In this document: positions 30,303 to 37,722 of the stretch, in pieces
How the letters are laid out: every line of letters starts with the position of its first letter
Numbering within the stretch: position 1 is the first letter of the stretch
Assembly (NCBI GenBank): GCA_944412525.1
Contig: CALYBM010000016.1
Location: 1 to 45,795 of the forward strand
Origin: an uncultured Ruminococcus sp.
GTDB lineage: Bacteria; Bacillota; Clostridia; Oscillospirales; Acutalibacteraceae
Direction: 5' to 3'
DNA: 45,795 nt
The notes under the pieces: model-generated
The model's database searches: none
What the model saw: only the letters and a program-made list of their open reading frames with translations
Told to the model about the DNA's origin: nothing
Translations under genes and position numbers: made by a program

Positions 30303-32863
30303 GATTACTTGTTATTGACGGAAACAGCATAGTAAACCGTGCGTATTACGGAATAAGACCGCTTACAACAAAAGACGGTCAGTTTACCCAAGCAATTTAC
30401 GGTTTTCTTAATATGCTTTTAAAAATTAAGAACGAGGAAAATCCCGAAGCAGTAGCGGTGGCGTTTGACCTAAAGGCACCCACTTTCAGGCACAAGGCGT
30501 ATTCGGGCTACAAGGCAAACCGCAAGGGTATGCCGCAGGAGCTTGCCTCGCAAATGCCGCCTTTAAAACAGCTTTTGTCGCTTCTCGGATACAAGATTGT
30601 CACCTGCGAGGGTTATGAGGCTGATGATATTCTCGGAACCTTTGCAGACGCCTGCGAGAAAAACGGCGATGAGTGCGTTATCGCAACGGGCGACCGTGAC
30701 AGTCTTCAGCTTGTTTCGGATAAAACAAGCGTACACCTTTGCACAAACAAGCAGGATATTTTATACACCCCCGAAAAAATTATGGAGGAGTACGGGGTAA
30801 CTCCAAAAGAGCTTATTGAGATCAAGGCGATTCAGGGAGATACATCAGACAATATCCCGGGAGTTGCGGGGATAGGGCCTAAGGGTGCCGGTGAGCTTAT
30901 AAAGAAATATCATTCGGTTGAGTATATATACGAGCATATTGATGAACTTGACATAAAGGACGGCGTGCGCAATAAGCTGAAAAATTCAAAGGAAAATGCT
31001 TTATTAAGCCGTATGCTGGGCGAGATTTGCAAAACCGTGCCGATTGATACAAACCCGCAAAGTTATGTCGTTAAAATGGACGACCCTGCAAAATGCGAAA
31101 GATATATGGCAAAGCTTGAGCTTTTTTCGCTTATGGAAAAGCTGGGTTTAAATGAAGCCCAAATTCCAAAGCAGACCGATACCGAAGCAAAACCTTTGAA
31201 AATTGTGCGGGAGTTTGACTGCGACAGGTTATTTGATGAGATAAAAAGCTTGGGTAAGCTTTATTTTAAATCTGAATTTGCGGGAGAAGAATTAGAATCG
31301 TTTTCTTTGCTTTACGATGACAGCGTTTATATTTGCGGCAGCACGGAACTGTATAAAAAGCTGTTATGTGATGAAAAAATTGAAAAATACACGAGAAATT
31401 CCAAGGCGGTTTTCGCTTATGTCGACAGAAAAAACTTTGAAGTAAAGAGCCTTGTTTTTGACGCGGAACTTGCGGCGTACCTGCTTGAGCCGTCGTCAAA
31501 GGATTACTCGGATGAGAACTTGTGCAGATTAAATTCAATCGAGCTTGCACAGGCGGACTGCGAAGAGGATAAACCTTACAGAGTGCTTGCCGTTTATGAT
31601 GTGCTGTGCGAAAAGCTTGCTTCGGAAATCAAGGCAAACGAGCAGGAAAAACTTTTAAGCGAAATTGAAATACCGCTTGCAAATGTGCTTGCAAAAATGG
31701 AGAATATAGGCTTTGGCGTTGACAGACAGGGAATTGAAAATTACGGAAAAATGCTTTCAATGCAGATAAATGCTCTTGAAGCTGAAATATACGAAAGTGC
31801 GGGGGTTAAATTTAACATAAACTCCCCAAAACAGCTCGGCAAGGTTTTGTTTGAGGATTTGGGGCTTCCGTGCAAAAAGAAAACAAAAAGCGGATACAGC
31901 ACCAACGCAGAAGTACTCGAATCTCTTAAATACGATCATCCCGTTGTGGAAATGGTTTTGCAGTACCGCACGCTTTCAAAGCTTAACTCAACCTACTGCG
32001 AGGGGCTGTTAAAGGTTATTGAAGATGACGGAAGAATACACTCAAGCTTCAATCAGACAGAAACCCGCACAGGCAGAATAAGCTCAACGGAACCGAATTT
32101 GCAGAATATTCCCGTTCGCACAGAGCTTGGCAGAGAGATGAGAAGATTCTTTTGTGCCAAAGACGGCTGGATGCTTGTTGACGCGGATTATTCTCAGATT
32201 GAGCTGAGAGTGCTTGCACATATATCGCAGGACAAAAATATGATAGAAGCGTTTAAAAACAACGAGGATATACACGCAATAACGGCGTCGCAGGTTTTCG
32301 GTATGCCGCTTGATATGGTTACCCCGATAATGCGAAGCAGAGCAAAGGCGGTAAACTTCGGTATTGTTTACGGTATAGGTGCGTTTTCACTTGCAAAGGA
32401 CATCGGCGTAAGCAACAAGGAAGCTTCAAGCTACATCAAAAATTATCTTGCCCATTACAGCGGCGTTGACGAATATATGAAAAGTGTTGTTGAAAGGGCA
32501 AAACGGGACGGATATGTTGAAACTATGTTCGGAAGAAGACGTTATCTTCCCGAACTTTCTTCAAGCAAGCATACGCTCAGAGCGTTTGGCGAGCGGGTTG
32601 CGAGAAATATGCCGATTCAGGGAACAGCGGCGGATATAATAAAAATCGCTATGATCAAGGTCAACGAGAGAATAAAAAAAGAGGGACTGAAAGCAAGACT
32701 TATTTTACAGGTTCACGATGAGCTGATAGTGGAAGCGCCTCAGGACGAGAGTATGCGGGTTGCGATGCTTTTGCAGGAGGAAATGGAAAACGCCGTTACG
32801 CTTTCGGTGCCGCTCACAGCTGACGCAGCAATAGGAAAGACGTGGTATGATGCAAAAGGATAA
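30299..32863 (+). CDS. polA: DNA polymerase I
   Basis: This 854-aa protein has an N-terminal 5'-3' nuclease (LLVIDGNSIVNRAYYGI, GYEADDILGT, DRDSLQLV, residues 1-290). A degenerate 3'-5' exonuclease-like domain covers about 300-440. The polymerase domain has motif A DADYSQIELR (about 627), motif B RSRAKAVNFGIVYG and motif C QVHDELIVE (about 804). The proofreading DxE motif (FDTET in E. coli) is replaced by FKSEFAGEE, so proofreading is probably absent, as in Bacillus Pol I. It overlaps alr and the phosphatase gene. Confidence 0.96.
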   Translation: MRLLVIDGNSIVNRAYYGIRPLTTKDGQFTQAIYGFLNMLLKIKNEENPEAVAVAFDLKAPTFRHKAYSGYKANRKGMPQELASQMPPLKQLLSLLGYKIVTCEGYEADDILGTFADACEKNGDECVIATGDRDSLQLVSDKTSVHLCTNKQDILYTPEKIMEEYGVTPKELIEIKAIQGDTSDNIPGVAGIGPKGAGELIKKYHSVEYIYEHIDELDIKDGVRNKLKNSKENALLSRMLGEICKTVPIDTNPQSYVVKMDDPAKCERYMAKLELFSLMEKLGLNEAQIPKQTDTEAKPLKIVREFDCDRLFDEIKSLGKLYFKSEFAGEELESFSLLYDDSVYICGSTELYKKLLCDEKIEKYTRNSKAVFAYVDRKNFEVKSLVFDAELAAYLLEPSSKDYSDENLCRLNSIELAQADCEEDKPYRVLAVYDVLCEKLASEIKANEQEKLLSEIEIPLANVLAKMENIGFGVDRQGIENYGKMLSMQINALEAEIYESAGVKFNINSPKQLGKVLFEDLGLPCKKKTKSGYSTNAEVLESLKYDHPVVEMVLQYRTLSKLNSTYCEGLLKVIEDDGRIHSSFNQTETRTGRISSTEPNLQNIPVRTELGREMRRFFCAKDGWMLVDADYSQIELRVLAHISQDKNMIEAFKNNEDIHAITASQVFGMPLDMVTPIMRSRAKAVNFGIVYGIGAFSLAKDIGVSNKEASSYIKNYLAHYSGVDEYMKSVVERAKRDGYVETMFGRRRYLPELSSSKHTLRAFGERVARNMPIQGTAADIIKIAMIKVNERIKKEGLKARLILQVHDELIVEAPQDESMRVAMLLQEEMENAVTLSVPLTADAAIGKTWYDAKG

Positions 32864-33284
32864 AAGATATATAGCGTTTGTTTGTACGGGCAATACCTGC
32901 CGAAGCCCCATGGCAGAGGGAATATTTAACAAGCTTGCGGCTCAAAAGGGGATTGAAGTCAAGGCAGAAAGCTTTGGTCTTGCTACAATCTCAGGCTTAA
33001 ATGTATCTGAAAATTCAGTAAAGGCTTGTGCCGAAATAGGCGTTGATATTTCAGACTTAAAATCTACTTCCGTGCAGGATGCGGATATTGAGAAGTACGA
33101 AAAGTTTTATTGCATGTCGCAAAGTCACGCTGCAATGCTTGTACAGAGCTTTTTTGTGTCTGAAAACAATATTGAGGTGCTGAACATAAGCGACCCTTAC
33201 GGCGGCGATGAGTTTGTTTACAAAAAATGCTGTAATGAGATTTATAATTCTGTACAGGAAATAATCAAGAAATATGAAAATTGA
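32847..33284 (+). CDS. Low-molecular-weight protein tyrosine phosphatase
   Basis: This 145-aa protein has the P-loop CTGNTCRS (C-x5-R, residues about 13-20) and the acid-loop DPYGG near 118, the LMW-PTP signature. In Bacillota such enzymes dephosphorylate tyrosine kinases of capsule synthesis or arginine-phosphorylated proteins (YwlE type). The T after N in the P-loop (GNTCRS) is the residue associated with arginine phosphatase specificity in YwlE, so that activity is possible. The start overlaps the polA end by 17 bases; the SD AGGAAAG is present. Confidence 0.88.
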   Translation: MMQKDKRYIAFVCTGNTCRSPMAEGIFNKLAAQKGIEVKAESFGLATISGLNVSENSVKACAEIGVDISDLKSTSVQDADIEKYEKFYCMSQSHAAMLVQSFFVSENNIEVLNISDPYGGDEFVYKKCCNEIYNSVQEIIKKYEN

Positions 33285-33708
33285 AAAAATGAATCAAAAG
33301 CACCTTGACTCGGTGCATAAAATTGAACAGGAGTGTTTTTCTCACCCTTGGTCGCTTGAAAGCCTTGAAAGTGAAATGAAAAATGAAAACTCACTTTTTT
33401 TGGTTGCAGTTGAGGACGGCAAAGTCATAGGATATATAGGTATGAGCATAGTAATTGACGAAGGCTACATTTTTAATGTTGCCGTTTGCGAAACGCAAAG
33501 ACAAACGGGAGTTGCCACGGCTCTTATAAACGAGCTTGTGACCTACGCAAAGAAAAACAATTTCAGCTTTATAACTCTTGAGGTCAGGGAAAGCAATATG
33601 CCTGCGCGCTCGCTGTACTCGAAATTCGGTTTTATAAAAGCAGGCGAGCGAAAGGATTATTATTCAGATCCAAAAGAAAACGCTGTTTTGCTGACGAAAT
33701 TTTTTTGA
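33274..33708 (+). CDS. rimI: Ribosomal protein S18-alanine N-acetyltransferase
   Basis: This 144-aa GNAT-fold protein has VAVCETQRQTGVATALINEL (acetyl-CoA loop Q/RxxGxA) and LEVRESNMPARSLYSKFGF, the RimI signature. It acetylates the N-terminus of S18 or related targets. It overlaps the phosphatase gene and directly precedes tsaD, a common pairing; tsaB is not here. Confidence 0.92.
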   Translation: MKIEKMNQKHLDSVHKIEQECFSHPWSLESLESEMKNENSLFLVAVEDGKVIGYIGMSIVIDEGYIFNVAVCETQRQTGVATALINELVTYAKKNNFSFITLEVRESNMPARSLYSKFGFIKAGERKDYYSDPKENAVLLTKFF

Positions 33709-33750
33709 CTGTAATATCAGCGTATATTAATGAAAAGAAAGGTTAAACAG

Positions 33751-34755
33751 ATGAACATACTTGCAATAGAATCTTCTTGTGACGAAACTGCGGCGGCAGT
33801 TGTCGAAAACGGACGCAATGTGATTTCCTCGGTTGTTGCGTCGCAGGTAGAAGAACATAAGCTTTACGGGGGAGTGGTTCCCGAAATTGCTTCCCGCCGC
33901 CATGCAGAGGCAATCGTGCCGATTGTGAGGCAGGCACTTGAAGAAGCAAACATATCCCTTGACGGCATTGACGCAATAGCGGTTACATATGCTCCCGGAC
34001 TTATAGGAGCTTTGCTTGTGGGAGTGAATTTTGCAAAGGGACTTTCACTTTCATCGGGCATACCGCTTGTTCCTACTCACCACCTTCGTTCGCACATAGC
34101 GTCAAATTATATTTCAAATCCCGATTTAAAGCCGCCGTTTTTGTGCCTTGTTGTTTCGGGAGGACACAGCCACATCGTAATGGTGGAGGATTACACAAAA
34201 ATGAAAATTATAGGGAAAACCCGTGACGACGCCGCAGGCGAAGCGTTCGACAAGGCGGCGAGAACAATGGGGATGTCTTATCCGGGCGGAATAGAACTTG
34301 ACAAAGTTGCCGAAAGCGGCGACCATTTTGCGTTCAAGCTCCCTCGCCCCGTGGTTCACGACGCTCCGTACGATTTCAGTTTTTCGGGGCTTAAAACAGC
34401 CGTTATCAATTTAATTCACAATTCTGCTCAAAAAGGCATTGAACTTAACAAGCCCGATGTTTGTGCTTCATTTCGTTACGCAGTAGTTGACTGCCTTGTC
34501 ACAAACTTTTTGAAGGCGGCAGAGGATTACCGTGTTAATAAACTTGTAATTGCGGGAGGAGTTTCGGCAAATTCCCTGCTTCGCAAAACTTTGCGTGAAA
34601 AGTGTGATGAGCGTGGTTATGAATTTTATATGCCCGATAAATCACTTTGCGGCGACAATGCGGCAATGGTAGGTTCTCAGGGATATTATGAGTTTTTGAG
34701 CGGAAATATAGCAGGAACCGACCTTAATGCGTACGCTACAATGAGTATTGAATAA
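33751..34755 (+). CDS. tsaD: tRNA N6-threonylcarbamoyladenosine transferase TsaD
   Basis: This 334-aa ASKHA-fold protein starts MNILAIESSCDETAAAVV, with the metal-binding HHLRSHIAS (H-x4-H), VVSGGHSHI, DDAAGEAFDKAAR and GGVSANSLLR. It performs the final step of t6A37 formation with TsaB/TsaE. ATG 33751 is preferred to 33730 because the protein then begins at the conserved MNILAIESS and has AAAGG upstream. Confidence 0.96.
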   Translation: MNILAIESSCDETAAAVVENGRNVISSVVASQVEEHKLYGGVVPEIASRRHAEAIVPIVRQALEEANISLDGIDAIAVTYAPGLIGALLVGVNFAKGLSLSSGIPLVPTHHLRSHIASNYISNPDLKPPFLCLVVSGGHSHIVMVEDYTKMKIIGKTRDDAAGEAFDKAARTMGMSYPGGIELDKVAESGDHFAFKLPRPVVHDAPYDFSFSGLKTAVINLIHNSAQKGIELNKPDVCASFRYAVVDCLVTNFLKAAEDYRVNKLVIAGGVSANSLLRKTLREKCDERGYEFYMPDKSLCGDNAAMVGSQGYYEFLSGNIAGTDLNAYATMSIE

Positions 34756-34791
34756 CAAATAAAAAATAAATATATTATTTTTGTACAATAA

Positions 34792-34820
34792 TTGACAAAA
34801 TATTGCATTTATTTTATAAT
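34792..34820 (+). promoter_or_regulatory. Perfect-consensus promoter of the Q/N-rich membrane protein gene
   Basis: TTGACA (34792-34797), 17-bp spacer, TATAAT (34815-34820), 37 bases before the ATG with GAGGAGG SD. Confidence 0.85.
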
Positions 34821-34856
34821 ACATTTAGCGGCTAATTCTTTTTTGAGGAGGAAATT

Positions 34857-35453
34857 ATGGACAATAATTACAATAACGGTTATAACAATCCGCAGGACAA
34901 CAATCAAACGCCGGACGCTCAAAATAATACACCTAATTATCAAGAACAGTACAATCAGATGTACGGTCAGCAAAACGAACAGCAAAATACTCAGCAGCAG
35001 TATAATCAGCAGTACGTGCAGCAGAATACTCAGCCGCAGTATAATCAGCAGTACGAGCAGCAGAATACTCAGCAGCAATATAATCAGCAGCCGTACAACC
35101 AGCAGCCATACAATCAGCAGCAGTATAATCAGCAACCGTACGGTCAGCAATATGCTCAGCCGTATAATTACAACCCGGAATATCAGCAGCCTGTTAACGA
35201 GGACGGCAAGAGCATGGCTGTTGCTTCTTTGGTCCTCGGTATCGTTTCTTTCTTCTGCTGCGGTACGATATGTTCTATTCTCGGTTTGGTTTTCGGTATT
35301 ATTTCCAAGAAAAGACAGCCGCAAAACAACGGTATGGCAACTGCGGGCATAATTTTGTCGATCATTGCTCTTGTTCTCGGTGCGGTTTTTATTATTATTT
35401 CTGTATTAGGTGAGTTTGATCCATTTTATTATTCTTACTACTATTACTATTAA
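34857..35453 (+). CDS. DUF4190-type membrane protein with Q/N/Y-rich N-terminal region
   Basis: In this 198-aa protein, residues 1 to about 117 are almost entirely Asn, Gln, Tyr and Pro, in repeats such as QQYNQQ and QQPYNQQ. The remainder has two transmembrane helices separated by a basic loop (KKRQPQNNG): GKSMAVASLVLGIVSFFCCG and GMATAGIILSIIALVLG, the DUF4190 arrangement. The tail is Tyr-rich. Function is unknown. The low-complexity part resembles yeast prion-like domains in composition and would be disordered or phase-separating at the membrane. It is driven by a perfect promoter and followed by a terminator, so monocistronic and probably well expressed. Confidence 0.75.
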   Translation: MDNNYNNGYNNPQDNNQTPDAQNNTPNYQEQYNQMYGQQNEQQNTQQQYNQQYVQQNTQPQYNQQYEQQNTQQQYNQQPYNQQPYNQQQYNQQPYGQQYAQPYNYNPEYQQPVNEDGKSMAVASLVLGIVSFFCCGTICSILGLVFGIISKKRQPQNNGMATAGIILSIIALVLGAVFIIISVLGEFDPFYYSYYYYY

Positions 35454-35493
35454 TTTTAGGCGTAAAAGTAAAGTCATTAGCATCAATATTGAT

Positions 35494-35520
35494 AAGGGCG
35501 GACTTTTGTTCGCCCTTTTG
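35494..35520 (+). terminator. Terminator of the Q/N-rich protein gene
   Basis: AAGGGCG and CGCCCTT flank a GACTTTTGTT loop, followed by TTG. Stem of 7-9 bp. Confidence 0.7.
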
Positions 35521-35534
35521 ATTTGGAGAAGATT

Positions 35535-35933
35535 ATGAGAAAATACAGTATATGGCAAAAAACAGCATTAATAGTTTGTCCTGTTTTTTCGGCTGTGCTC
35601 CTTTATTTTTTGACTGATTATATAGCTACGCATTTTACGCTTCCCGGATGTATGACATATCAATTATTCGGAATATACTGCCCTAGCTGCGGAATGACTC
35701 GCTCGGTTATTGCTTTGTTGCACGGAAATGTATTTTTGTCTTTAAGGCAAAACGCATTTGTCATTTTCGGAATTGTAGTTGCCGTTTTGGTTTATATTAG
35801 GTTTGCTCTGAGATTTTTCGGCATACAGCTAAAACCCTTTAAACTAAGCAAGAAAGAGGTTTATTCATTTTTGATTGTTGCCGTTTTGTATTCCGTTCTT
35901 CGCAACTTTATTCCCGCAATTGCTCCCATATAA
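35535..35933 (+). CDS. DUF2752 family membrane protein
   Basis: This 132-aa protein has three hydrophobic segments and the hallmark CPSCGMTRS (residues about 53-61), preceded by LFGIYCP. DUF2752 proteins are small membrane proteins of unknown function, common in Bacteroidota and Bacillota and often near DUF4190/CD225-type proteins, as here. ATG 35535 follows GGAGAAG; the frame start TTG 35523 overlaps that SD. Confidence 0.8.
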   Translation: MRKYSIWQKTALIVCPVFSAVLLYFLTDYIATHFTLPGCMTYQLFGIYCPSCGMTRSVIALLHGNVFLSLRQNAFVIFGIVVAVLVYIRFALRFFGIQLKPFKLSKKEVYSFLIVAVLYSVLRNFIPAIAPI

Positions 35934-35999
35934 AAAGCTTGATATTTGCGGGGATTTGGTTTAAAATATTGGTACTATATAATGAAAAGAGTGGTAATT

Positions 36000-36521
36000 A
36001 TGAGTAACAATCCAATTGTGACTATTGAAATGGAAAACTCAAAGATCATAAAAGCGGAGCTTTATCCCGATATCGCACCCAACACCGTTAATAATTTTAT
36101 AAGTCTTGCAAACAGCGGATATTACGACGGTCTTGGATTTCACCGTGTGATCTACGGATTTATGATACAGGGCGGCTGCCCCGAGGGCACAGGCTGCGGA
36201 GGTCCGGGCTATTCAATCAAAGGTGAGTTTGTCGCAAACGGATTTAAAAACGACCTAAAACACACAGAGGGCGTGCTTTCAATGGCTCGTTCCATGATGC
36301 CGGATTCTGCGGGCTCGCAATTTTTTATTATGCATAAGGCTGCACCTCATCTTGACGGTCAGTATGCGGCTTTCGGCAAGGTGATTGAGGGGATGGATAC
36401 GGTTAATGAAATCGCACAGTGTGATACCGATTTTTCGGACAAGCCTCTTGATCCTCAGATTATGAAGAAAGTAACCGTAGAAACCTTTGGCGTAACTTAT
36501 CCTCAGCCCGAAAAGGTTTAA
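36000..36521 (+). CDS. Cyclophilin-type peptidyl-prolyl cis-trans isomerase
   Basis: This 173-aa cyclophilin fold protein has FHRVIYGFMIQGG (catalytic Arg in FHRV), AGSQFFIM and LDGQYAAFGKV. It has no signal peptide when started at ATG 36000, so it is cytoplasmic. It catalyses proline isomerisation during folding. The upstream in-frame ATGs (35946, 35982) would add an unlikely aromatic/basic leader; GAGTGG serves as a modest SD for 36000. Confidence 0.9.
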   Translation: MSNNPIVTIEMENSKIIKAELYPDIAPNTVNNFISLANSGYYDGLGFHRVIYGFMIQGGCPEGTGCGGPGYSIKGEFVANGFKNDLKHTEGVLSMARSMMPDSAGSQFFIMHKAAPHLDGQYAAFGKVIEGMDTVNEIAQCDTDFSDKPLDPQIMKKVTVETFGVTYPQPEKV

Positions 36522-36552
36522 AACTTAAAAAAATAATGAAAGGAATTTAATT

Positions 36553-37566
36553 ATGAATGTATTGCTTGCAGGAGGTGCCGGATATATAGGTACCCACACC
36601 TGTGTTGAGCTTATTAATGCGGGACATGATGTTGTAATAGCAGATAACTTTTCAAACAGTTGTCCCGAGGCGGTAGCCCGCACGGAAGAAATCACGGGAA
36701 CAAAAATTCCTCTTTACGAGGCGGATGTTTGTGATAAAAACGCCTTGGATAAAATTTTTTCCGAAAACAGCATTGATGCGGTTATTCACTTTGCAGGTCT
36801 CAAGGCAGTGGGTGAGAGCTGTGAAAAACCTGTTGAATATTACAGAAACAATATAGATTCAACGCTCACTTTGCTTGAAACGATGAAAAAATACTCTGTA
36901 AACAGATTCATATTCAGTTCTTCGGCAACGGTTTACGGAACACCCAAGACTGTGCCGCTTGTTGAAACAATGCCGACGGGGACTCCTACAAATCCGTACG
37001 GCTGGACAAAGCTTATGATGGAACAGATACTTTCCGATACAGCAAAAGCAAACCCAGATATGTCAATCGTAATTTTAAGATATTTTAATCCCATCGGTGC
37101 TCACGAGAGCGGCAGAATAGGCGAGGACCCAAACGGTATCCCCAACAACCTTATGCCGTACATAACTCAGGTTGCAGCCGGAAGACTTAAATGCTTAGGT
37201 GTATTCGGAAATGATTATGATACCCACGACGGTACGGGAGTGCGTGACTATATTCATGTTGTTGACCTCGCAAAGGGCCATGTTAAAGCAATTGATTATT
37301 CCGCAGAGCATAAGGGAACAGAAATATTCAATCTCGGAACGGGTACAGGCTACAGCGTGCTTGATATCGTAAAAGCTTTTTCAAGGGTAAATAATATCGA
37401 AATTCCCTATGAAATCAAGCCGCGCCGTGCGGGGGATATTGCGGAATGTTACGCAGACGCTTCAAAAGCCAAAAAGATCCTCGGCTGGACTGCCGAAAAA
37501 GGGCTTGATGATATGTGCAGAGACGCTTGGAATTGGCAATCGCACAATGTTAATGGTTATAAATAA
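36553..37566 (+). CDS. galE: UDP-glucose 4-epimerase
   Basis: This 337-aa extended SDR has the NAD-binding GGAGYIGTHT (residues 7-16), SSSATVYG and the catalytic YGWTK (Tyr-x3-Lys). The C-terminal PRRAGDI and ILGWTAEKGLDDM are GalE-type. It interconverts UDP-glucose and UDP-galactose for galactose use and surface glycan synthesis. The SD AAAGGAA lies upstream. It stands 160 bases before the surface-protein cluster and is probably a separate unit. Confidence 0.95.
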   Translation: MNVLLAGGAGYIGTHTCVELINAGHDVVIADNFSNSCPEAVARTEEITGTKIPLYEADVCDKNALDKIFSENSIDAVIHFAGLKAVGESCEKPVEYYRNNIDSTLTLLETMKKYSVNRFIFSSSATVYGTPKTVPLVETMPTGTPTNPYGWTKLMMEQILSDTAKANPDMSIVILRYFNPIGAHESGRIGEDPNGIPNNLMPYITQVAAGRLKCLGVFGNDYDTHDGTGVRDYIHVVDLAKGHVKAIDYSAEHKGTEIFNLGTGTGYSVLDIVKAFSRVNNIEIPYEIKPRRAGDIAECYADASKAKKILGWTAEKGLDDMCRDAWNWQSHNVNGYK

Positions 37567-37647
37567 CAAAAACTATATTTTGGTTTTGTGCAACATAACA
37601 AAAAAACATATTTCGTAAAAAAAACAGCCGTTAGTATGGTTTTTTTA

Positions 37648-37677
37648 TTGACTTTTAACGGATTGTTGTTATATAAT
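37648..37677 (+). promoter_or_regulatory. Promoter of the scaffold gene
   Basis: TTGACT (37648-37653), 18-bp spacer, TATAAT (37672-37677). The -10 box abuts the inverted repeat at 37678-37701. Confidence 0.75.
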
Positions 37678-37701
37678 AGTAATGCTTATAGAAGCATTAC
37701 T
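37678..37701. promoter_or_regulatory. Perfect inverted repeat at the scaffold gene transcription start
   Basis: AGTAATGCTT (37678-37687) and AAGCATTACT (37692-37701), a 10-bp perfect inverted repeat with a 4-base loop, just downstream of -10 and upstream of the SD AAGGAGG (37707-37713). It may be an operator or a 5' stabilising stem-loop. Confidence 0.6.
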
Positions 37702-37722
37702 TAAATAAGGAGGAAAAGAGAA

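Noticed and set aside
34980..35170. Short tandem CAGCAG/TATAATCAG repeats considered as a CRISPR array or satellite
   Set aside because: The repeats are codon-periodic and encode the Gln/Asn/Tyr-rich protein region; no spacer structure.
34792..35352. Long Ile/Ser/Thr- or Leu/Val-rich frames on both strands over the Q/N-rich gene
   Set aside because: They are shadows of the CAG/TAT-rich repeats; only the 34857 frame has promoter, SD and domain support.
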